DNA of 64,000 nucleotides from JBDXHU01 sp039989475 (GTDB lineage: Bacteria > Pseudomonadota > Gammaproteobacteria > Pseudomonadales > Halieaceae), in NCBI GenBank assembly GCA_039989475.1, contig JBDXHU010000013.1, positions 186,001 through 250,000 on the forward strand, in the 5' to 3' direction. Positions 58,601 to 64,000 of the stretch are shown here, in pieces; position 1 is the stretch's first letter, and every line of letters begins with the position of its first letter. The notes beneath the pieces were generated by a model. The model did not search any database. It saw only the letters and a list, made by a program, of their open reading frames with translations, and was not told the origin of the DNA. A program made the position numbers and the translations under genes.

Positions 58601-59097
58601 CCGGCCTGGTGGTATCCATGCGCACCATGAAAACCAAGCGTGGCGACACCATGGCCGTGCTGAACCTGGATGACCGCAGTGCGCGCATCGAGGTGACCGT
58701 GTTTGGTGATGTTTACAGCGAGTATCGCGATTTACTGGTCAAGGACAGCATTCTCATCCTGGAAGGCCCCGTGGCCAACGACGATTACACCGGCGCGCTG
58801 GGCATGCGGGTCAATGGGGTGCGCAGCTTGCTGCAGGCCCGCCAGACAGCGAACGCCGAGCTGACCATCGAGCTGGGTGAAGACATGGTTGATGAGAGTT
58901 TTGCCGACCGCCTGCAGCAATTGCTGCAACGGGCGGGAGAGGGTAGCTGCCCGGTGGCCTTCATGTACACGCAGAAGCATAATCGGGCGCGCCTGCCGCT
59001 GGGAGAGCAATGGCGAGTCGCTCCCAGTGATGAACTGATTCAGCAACTACAGGAATGTTGTGGCGCCGACAGCGTCAGTCTCTGCTACCCTTCCTGA
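55615..59097 (+). CDS. dnaE: DNA polymerase III alpha subunit
   Basis: 1160 residues, the same length as E. coli DnaE. N-terminal PHP domain (FVHLRLHTEYSLLDSLVRIK, VTDHSNFYG). The palm catalytic Asp401 and Asp403 are in PDFDVDF at residues 400-406, numbering identical to E. coli. Fingers, HhH and a C-terminal OB domain follow (LITGLVVSMRTMKTKRGD). The replicative polymerase subunit; conserved rnhB-dnaE-accA order. Confidence 0.98.
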   Translation: MPNFVHLRLHTEYSLLDSLVRIKPLVQRVAELGMPAVAVTDHSNFYGLVKFYKAAIASGVKPLFGVDLLVREGEEREAPTLLTLLATDEHGYLALTKLISRAYMEGQHLGVPQVEREWLAERSEGVIALSGGRFGDVGQSLVSGRPEQAAEQLQFWMSLYPGRFYLELQRTGRDNEEAYLHAAVALAEQHQCPVVATNDVRFLAAAEFEAHETRVCVQEGRTLDDPRRARQYSEQQYLRSPEEMQELFSDIPEALENTLEIARRCSVQLELGNPCLPDYPVPDGLSMEEYFSQLSHQGLDMRLQQLFDPAAEDFGQRQREYRERLDFELNVINQMGFPGYFLIVMDFIRWSKQQGIPVGPGRGSGAGSLVAYVLEITDLDPIGYDLLFERFLNPERVSMPDFDVDFCMENRDQVISYVADTYGREAVSQIITFGTMAAKAVVRDVARVQGKSYGLADKLSKLIPFEVGMTLDKALEQEEPLQEFLRDDGDAQEIWDMALQLEGLTRNVGKHAGGVVIAPSQLTDFAPLYCDESGGGLVTQYDKNDVEDVGLVKFDFLGLRTLTIIDWAVKIINEQRQQQAESPLEISAIPLDDGDTFTLLQGAETTAVFQLESSGMKDLIKRLQPDCFEDIVALVALFRPGPLQSGMVDNFINRKHGREAISYPDAQYQHEWLQPILEPTYGIILYQEQVMQIAQELAGYTLGGADLLRRAMGKKKPEEMAKQREVFQSGAADKGVDPNLAIRIFDLVEKFAGYGFNKSHSAAYAMVSYQTAWLKAHYPAPFMAAVMSSELQNTDKIVTFVDECHAMKLPLKHPDVNEGRYMFTVNSQGEIIYGLGAIKGLGEGPIENMLQVRKQGLFENLFDFCKRTDARKVNRRAVEALIRSGAFDSLGEDRAVLMASLDDALQAAQQNAANEDAGINDMFGDVVDTASSGDSHAAYRRARPWSAKETLAGEKDTLGLWITGHPFDEYEKELRKIAPTRIADLRADGSRNQLITGLVVSMRTMKTKRGDTMAVLNLDDRSARIEVTVFGDVYSEYRDLLVKDSILILEGPVANDDYTGALGMRVNGVRSLLQARQTANAELTIELGEDMVDESFADRLQQLLQRAGEGSCPVAFMYTQKHNRARLPLGEQWRVAPSDELIQQLQECCGADSVSLCYPS

Positions 59098-59155
59098 GTC
59101 GCGGCGCAGCGTGTAAACTGTTGCGCCACTATTGTGTAGCTTTTGCTGGATTGTC

Positions 59156-60103
59156 ATGAACCCTAATTTTCTGGATTTTGAGCAGCCTATTGCCGAACTC
59201 GAGGTAAAAATCGAGGAGTTACAATTGGTGGGTTCAGATAACGACATCAATATTGGCGATGAGATCGCCAAGTTGCGTGAAAAGAGCACACGCCTCACTG
59301 AGAAGATCTATTCCGGTCTTAATTCCTGGGATATCGTCAAAGTGGCCCGGCATCCGCAGCGACCCTACACGCTGGATTACATTCCGCGCATCTTCACCGA
59401 GTTTGATGAACTGCATGGCGACCGTCACTTTGCCGACGACCACGCCATCGTGGGCGGTATTGCGCGTCTGCGCGATAAGCCGGTCATGGTTATTGGCCAG
59501 GAAAAGGGTCGCAATGTTGCGGACAAGGTGAAGCGCAATTTTGGTATGCCCAAGCCTGAGGGCTACCGCAAGGCACTGCGTCTGATGGAGATGGCAGAGC
59601 GTTTTCAATTACCGGTTATCACGCTCATCGATACCCCGGGAGCCTATCCTGGAATCGATTCCGAAGAGCGGGGTATTTCCGAAGCCATCGCTCGCAACCT
59701 GGCGGTCATGTCGCGACTGCGTACGCCAATTATCTGCACAGTTATTGGTGAAGGTAGTTCCGGCGGCGCGCTGGGGATTGGCGTCGGCGATCACCTTGCC
59801 ATGCTCCAGTATTCCACCTACTTCGTCATATCACCTGAGGGTTGTGCCAATATCATCTGGAAGACCTCCGAGAAAGCGCCGGACGCCGCCGAAGCGATGG
59901 GCGTTACATCCAGCATCCTGCAGGACCTGGGTATTGTTGATGCGACCATCGAGGAACCGCTGGGCGGTGCACATCGCGACCTGGACCTGATGGCCTCGCG
60001 CATCGAGGAGCACCTGTCCGGCCAATTGGAGCTTTTGCAGGCAATGCCGGTAGAGCAGATGCTTGAGGCCCGCTACCAGCGCCTGCTCTCCTACGGCAAT
60101 TAA
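59156..60103 (+). CDS. accA: Acetyl-CoA carboxylase carboxyltransferase subunit alpha
   Basis: 315 residues from the ATG at 59156 (MNPNFLDFEQPIAELEVKIE); codons from 59132 are not conserved. Transfers carboxyl from biotin to acetyl-CoA together with AccD. Motifs: GRNVADKVKRNFGMPKPEGY, IDTPGAYPGIDSEERG and GEGSSGGALGIGVGD. Confidence 0.97.
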   Translation: MNPNFLDFEQPIAELEVKIEELQLVGSDNDINIGDEIAKLREKSTRLTEKIYSGLNSWDIVKVARHPQRPYTLDYIPRIFTEFDELHGDRHFADDHAIVGGIARLRDKPVMVIGQEKGRNVADKVKRNFGMPKPEGYRKALRLMEMAERFQLPVITLIDTPGAYPGIDSEERGISEAIARNLAVMSRLRTPIICTVIGEGSSGGALGIGVGDHLAMLQYSTYFVISPEGCANIIWKTSEKAPDAAEAMGVTSSILQDLGIVDATIEEPLGGAHRDLDLMASRIEEHLSGQLELLQAMPVEQMLEARYQRLLSYGN

Positions 60104-60120
60104 GCGTCCGGGGACTTGCC

Positions 60121-61461
60121 GTGTCCCTTGAGCCAAGACAAGTACTCGCATCCCTGCAGCCCTGGTTGCAGGCGCCACGCTGGTGGCTGGGGCTTAGTGG
60201 CGGCCTCGATTCCTGTGTGCTCCTGCACCTGCTGGGGGAGATGAGGGCGCTGGCCAGGCTGCCTGAGATTCGCGCTGTACACGTCGATCACCAGCTCGGT
60301 TCCGAATCTGCGCAGTGGGCGCAGCACTGCCAGGCGATCTGCGAGGAGCAGGGTATTGAGCTGGTCTGTCGCCAGGTGTCTGTCACGACCGAGGGGCGGG
60401 GGCTGGAAGCCGCAGCGCGGACGGCACGTTACCGGGTGTTCGAGGACCTGCTGGGCGCGGATGAACTGTTGCTGCTGGCCCATCACCGGGATGACCAGGT
60501 GGAAACCTTTTTCCTGCGCATGCTGCGCGGCGCGGGCTCGCTCGGACTGGGGGGTATGCCGCTGCATCGCCGCCTGGGTCATGCTGAACTGATGCGTCCG
60601 CTATTGGACTGGCATCGCAGCGAGCTGGAGGACTATGCGAACCAGCGGTCATTGAGCTGGGTGGACGATCCCAGTAACCAGGACCAGTCCCTGGATCGCA
60701 ATTTCCTAAGGCATTCTGTGCTGCCGGTTCTGGAGCAGCGCTGGCCGGCGTATCGACACAGTGTTGAGGGGGCCATGGCGGCGGTGGCCGAAGCAGAAGT
60801 AGAGCTGCATCGCTATGAGCTGGCAGCGCTGCAGCCGGCGCTGGGGAGTTCATTTGGTGAGCCCACCCTGGACCTGGTTGCGCTACAGGTGGACGACCCG
60901 GTGCGACTGTGCCGGCTGTTGCGCCGCTGGCTTATGCTCTATGGGCTGGAGCCGCCGGGCCGGCGTAAACTGGAAGAATTTGCCCGCCAGCTGGGTAGTG
61001 CCGCGGCCGATAGCCAGCCGCAATTGTCAGCTGGCCGCTACCAACTGCGCCGTTATCGCCAGCTGCTGTACCTGTGCTCGCTAACAGAGCCAGCAAGCCT
61101 GGAGTCACTGCAACTGACCTCCAGTGAGGGGCTTGAGGTCGCCGGCCTGGGTCGGCTGGAGATGCGACGCTGCGAGCGCGGCGGCCTGCGTCTGCCGCGC
61201 TCAGCCGCATGGCAACTCGGCTTCCGGCTGGGCGGCGAGCGTTGCCAGCCTGTGGGTCGCAGACACAGCCAACAGCTCAAGAAACTGTTACAGGAATATG
61301 CCGTGCCGCCCTGGTGGCGTGATCGCTTGCCCTTGTTGTACGCCGATGGTGAGTTGGCGGCAGTGGCTGACCTGTGGGTCTGCGCCGGACAGGCGGCCGA
61401 GGTAGACGGTGAGGGCTATCAATTGCACTGGTCCGTGAATTCTCAAGCCTCTCTGGATTGA
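60121..61461 (+). CDS. tilS: tRNA(Ile)-lysidine synthetase
   Basis: 446 residues from a GTG. Modifies C34 of tRNA-Ile2 to lysidine so that it reads AUA. PP-loop SGGLDSCVLLHL at about residue 25, HHRDDQVETFFLRMLRGAG, and the C-terminal TilS domain. Conserved position between accA and pyrG. Confidence 0.95.
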   Translation: MSLEPRQVLASLQPWLQAPRWWLGLSGGLDSCVLLHLLGEMRALARLPEIRAVHVDHQLGSESAQWAQHCQAICEEQGIELVCRQVSVTTEGRGLEAAARTARYRVFEDLLGADELLLLAHHRDDQVETFFLRMLRGAGSLGLGGMPLHRRLGHAELMRPLLDWHRSELEDYANQRSLSWVDDPSNQDQSLDRNFLRHSVLPVLEQRWPAYRHSVEGAMAAVAEAEVELHRYELAALQPALGSSFGEPTLDLVALQVDDPVRLCRLLRRWLMLYGLEPPGRRKLEEFARQLGSAAADSQPQLSAGRYQLRRYRQLLYLCSLTEPASLESLQLTSSEGLEVAGLGRLEMRRCERGGLRLPRSAAWQLGFRLGGERCQPVGRRHSQQLKKLLQEYAVPPWWRDRLPLLYADGELAAVADLWVCAGQAAEVDGEGYQLHWSVNSQASLD

Positions 61462-61602
61462 GCGGGCATAGCCTTTCTGTTAAGCTGGCGTCCCATCTTT
61501 TACAGGTCAGTGCAAAGCTCCCGTAGCGCTCGTCTACGCGGTGTGAGTCCACTGATTTGGCATCACAAAAACTCGGCCGCAAGGCTCACATAAAGGCTTT
61601 AC

Positions 61603-63237
61603 ATGACGCGCTATGTCTTCGTCACCGGCGGTGTGGTTTCCTCATTGGGGAAGGGTATCGCCGCCGCCTCACTGGCAGCAATCCTGGAGGCCCGTGGGCT
61701 CAAGGTTACCCTGCTCAAGCTGGATCCCTACATCAACGTTGATCCTGGCACCATGAGCCCGTTTCAGCACGGAGAGGTGTTCGTGACCGAGGATGGTGCC
61801 GAAACCGACCTGGACCTGGGCCATTACGAGCGCTTCACCCATACCACCATGCGCAAAACCAATAATTTCACCACCGGGCGGGTCTACAACTCGGTATTGA
61901 GCAAGGAGCGGCGCGGCGATTACCTGGGCGCCACCGTGCAGGTCATTCCGCATATTACCGACGAAATCAAGCGACGAGTGATTGCCGGTGCCGGTGATGC
62001 GGATATTGCGGTGATAGAGATTGGCGGTACTGTCGGTGACATCGAAAGTTTGCCGTTCCTGGAAGCGGCGCGGCAGCTAAAAGTGGAAATGGGCACCAGT
62101 CGCGCCTTGCTCATGCACCTGACGCTGGTCCCCTATATCGCCGCCGCCGGCGAAATCAAAACCAAGCCGACCCAGCACTCGGTTAAAGAGCTGCGTTCTA
62201 TTGGCTTGCAACCCGACGTACTGCTGTGTCGTTGCGAGGTTGAAGTCGAGGAGAGTGCGCGTAAGAAAATTGCCCTCTTTACCAATGTCGAAGAACGCGC
62301 CGTGATCCCGGTACTGGATGCGGACTCGATCTATGAGATTCCGTCCATGCTGCACAGCAATGGTCTCGACGCCATCGTGGTCGACCGCTTTGGGCTGGAA
62401 TGCCCGCAGGCGGACCTGGGCGAGTGGGATGAAGTCTTGCGCGGTGAAATTGAGGCCGACAAGGAAGTCACAGTGGCCATGGTCGGCAAGTACATGGAAT
62501 TGCTCGACGCCTACAAATCTCTCAACGAGGCGCTCAAGCACGCGGGTATCCAGACCCTGTCGCGGGTCAATATCCAGCACATCGACTCTGAGGAGATCGA
62601 GGCGGATGGTACTGCGGTTCTTGAGCAAGCCGATGCGATCCTGGTTCCCGGCGGCTTCGGTGAGCGTGGATTTGAAGGCAAGGTCATCGCCGCGCGCTAC
62701 GCTCGCGAAAACGGTGTTCCCTATCTGGGTATTTGCCTGGGAATGCACGTCGCCATGGTGGAGTATGCGCGCAATGTCGCGGGCCTGGCCGGCGCCCACA
62801 GTACCGAGATGCAGCGCGATGCCGAGCACCCGATTATTGCCCTGATCACGGAATGGCAGAATATCGACGGTTCCACCGAGCAGCGCAGCGAAGAATCTGA
62901 CCTGGGCGGCACTATGCGCCTGGGTGGCCAACTCTGCCACCTGGAAGCCGGCTCCCGCTCCCGTGAACTCTATGGTGAGGACTCCATTGTCGAGCGCCAT
63001 CGGCACCGCTACGAAGTCAATAATAACTATAACGAGCAGCTGCAAAACGCAGGGCTCAGTATTGTCGGTTGGTCTGAGGATCGATCCCTGGTAGAGATGA
63101 TTGAAATTGCCGATCATCCCTGGTTTGTAGCCTGCCAGTTCCACCCGGAATTCACCTCGCGCCCTCGCGGTGGCCACCCCTTGTTTACCGGTTTCATCGA
63201 GGCGGCGATCAAGCGCCGCCAGGGTAGCTCCGCATGA
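61603..63237 (+). CDS. pyrG: CTP synthase
   Basis: 544 residues. The N-terminal synthetase domain begins TRYVFVTGGVVSSLGKGIAA. The C-terminal glutamine amidotransferase has nucleophile Cys378 in GICLGMH (most homologues have GICLGMQ) and His/Glu in FHPEFTSRP. Converts UTP to CTP. It is preceded by 141 bases without a gene, in which I found no convincing promoter; kdsA overlaps its stop by ATGA. Confidence 0.98.
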   Translation: MTRYVFVTGGVVSSLGKGIAAASLAAILEARGLKVTLLKLDPYINVDPGTMSPFQHGEVFVTEDGAETDLDLGHYERFTHTTMRKTNNFTTGRVYNSVLSKERRGDYLGATVQVIPHITDEIKRRVIAGAGDADIAVIEIGGTVGDIESLPFLEAARQLKVEMGTSRALLMHLTLVPYIAAAGEIKTKPTQHSVKELRSIGLQPDVLLCRCEVEVEESARKKIALFTNVEERAVIPVLDADSIYEIPSMLHSNGLDAIVVDRFGLECPQADLGEWDEVLRGEIEADKEVTVAMVGKYMELLDAYKSLNEALKHAGIQTLSRVNIQHIDSEEIEADGTAVLEQADAILVPGGFGERGFEGKVIAARYARENGVPYLGICLGMHVAMVEYARNVAGLAGAHSTEMQRDAEHPIIALITEWQNIDGSTEQRSEESDLGGTMRLGGQLCHLEAGSRSRELYGEDSIVERHRHRYEVNNNYNEQLQNAGLSIVGWSEDRSLVEMIEIADHPWFVACQFHPEFTSRPRGGHPLFTGFIEAAIKRRQGSSA

Positions 63238-64000
63238 TAAACACCGAACAGGACATTGCCATTGGTGCAATCCATGTCGCCAACCAGCGCCCCTTCGTGC
63301 TGTTTGGTGGCATCAATGTGCTGGAATCCCGCGACCTTGCCATGCAAGCGGCCGAGCACTATGTCGAAGTTTGCGCACGGCTGGATATCCCCTACGTGTT
63401 CAAGGCCTCCTGGGACAAGGCCAACCGTTCCTCCATCCACTCCTTCCGCGGCCCTGGCCTGGAGGAGGGACTAAAGATCATGGCCGAGGTGAAGCAGCAG
63501 TTTTCGGTACCTCTGATTACCGACCTGCATGAGCCCGCCCAGGCAGCACCGGTGGCGGAAGTCTGCGATGTGATTCAGCTGCCGGCCTTCCTGGCGCGCC
63601 AGACTGACCTGGTGGCGGCAATGGCGGCTACCGGGGCTGTTATCAACGTCAAGAAGCCCCAGTTCCTGAGCCCGGGACAGATGGGTAATATCGTTGAGAA
63701 GATCAATGAGTGTGGCAATCGCAATGTTATTTTGTGCGAGCGCGGCACCCAGATGGGCTACGACAACCTGGTGGTTGATATGCTTGGCTTTGGGGTCATG
63801 ATGCAGGCCAGCGGTGGAGCACCGCTGATTTTTGACGTCACCCACGCCCTGCAATGCCGCGATCCGCTTGGGGCTGCCTCGGGCGGGCGCCGGCAGCAGG
63901 TGGCTGAACTGGGTCGTGCCGGCCTCGCGGTGGGCATTGCCGGTTTGTTCCTGGAAGCGCATCCAGATCCCTCCCAGGCGCTCTGCGACGGCCCCAGTGC
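63234..64000 (+). CDS. kdsA: 3-deoxy-8-phosphooctulonate synthase, 3' truncated by window
   Basis: About 255 of some 282 residues are present; the gene runs off the window. Condenses arabinose 5-phosphate and phosphoenolpyruvate to KDO 8-phosphate for the LPS inner core. Motifs: FVLFGGINVLESRD, KASWDKANRSSIHSFRGPG, VKKPQFLSPGQMGN and CERGTQMGYDNLVVDM. Asn28 replaces the metal-binding Cys, so this is the metal-independent type, as in E. coli. The ATG overlaps the pyrG stop. Its presence argues that the cell still makes LPS although lpxD, lpxA and lpxB are not in this block. Confidence 0.96.
   Translation, partial: MINTEQDIAIGAIHVANQRPFVLFGGINVLESRDLAMQAAEHYVEVCARLDIPYVFKASWDKANRSSIHSFRGPGLEEGLKIMAEVKQQFSVPLITDLHEPAQAAPVAEVCDVIQLPAFLARQTDLVAAMAATGAVINVKKPQFLSPGQMGNIVEKINECGNRNVILCERGTQMGYDNLVVDMLGFGVMMQASGGAPLIFDVTHALQCRDPLGAASGGRRQQVAELGRAGLAVGIAGLFLEAHPDPSQALCDGPS

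Noticed and set aside
61462..61602. Possible regulatory RNA upstream of pyrG
   Set aside because: Only a 5-base stem (CGTAG/CTACG) is visible; too weak to call a structure, and no promoter with both elements was found.
62077..63270. 397-codon minus-strand frame opposite pyrG
   Set aside because: Shadow of a full-length, highly conserved CTP synthase gene; no recognisable protein family.

Overview
The window looks like a chromosomal segment from a GC-rich, probably marine gammaproteobacterium of the Cellvibrionales/Halieaceae-Spongiibacteraceae type. Two things suggest this. The core-gene order (dapE-dapD, dapC-glnD-map, rpsB-tsf-pyrH-frr-uppS-cdsA-dxr-rseP-bamA-skp, fabZ, rnhB-dnaE-accA-tilS-pyrG-kdsA) is Pseudomonas-like. 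The accessory genes (PQQ dehydrogenase with DUF6152/DUF6644 partners, paired acyl-CoA dehydrogenases, thiolase plus DUF35, P450, TonB receptor) are typical of marine oligotrophs that degrade lipids or steroids. The taxonomy is inferred from gene order and protein character, not from a database search. No tRNA, rRNA, CRISPR array, insertion sequence or prophage gene was recognised, and no gene-free stretch exceeds 300 bases.

Layout. Positions 1-5.5 kb hold a quinoprotein cassette: a 5'-truncated PQQ dehydrogenase, two paralogous exported proteins, a DUF6152 protein, two paralogous DUF6644-type membrane proteins and a 39-residue membrane peptide, followed by an opposing c-type cytochrome lipoprotein. 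Positions 6-18.9 kb are catabolic: CoA-ester lyase, F420-type oxidoreductase, YeeE/YedE transporter, thiolase plus DUF35 protein, two acyl-CoA dehydrogenases that look like a heteromeric pair, cytochrome P450, HMCES/YedK, TonB-dependent receptor and an alpha/beta hydrolase. Positions 19-24.8 kb carry phospholipid-trafficking genes: an MlaA-like protein and an opposing MlaE-MlaF-MlaD-lipoprotein operon ending in a zinc alcohol dehydrogenase.

Positions 25-43.6 kb mix housekeeping genes (dapA, bamC, rsmJ, dapE, dapD, ggt, nth, dapC, glnD, map) with less known ones. Most notable is a tightly linked class III nucleotide-cyclase-like gene and a class I phosphodiesterase-like gene (28.4-30.6 kb). 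Positions 43.7-64 kb form the large translation/envelope/replication block. rpsB has an extended -10 promoter, a pseudoknot-capable leader and an unusual repeat-encoded Glu/Ala/Val tail. A hairpin follows rpsB and an intrinsic terminator follows tsf.

Main points for follow-up: (1) the cyclase-phosphodiesterase module, whose cyclase lacks the usual transition-state Asn; (2) the absence of lpxD, lpxA and lpxB from the skp-fabZ-rnhB positions where they normally sit; (3) the PQQ/DUF6152/DUF6644 cassette as a possible periplasmic oxidation chain; (4) the FadE26/FadE27-like pair with thiolase/DUF35 and P450, which resembles steroid side-chain degradation; (5) rsmJ, which has no ATG/GTG/TTG start compatible with its full-length family domain.
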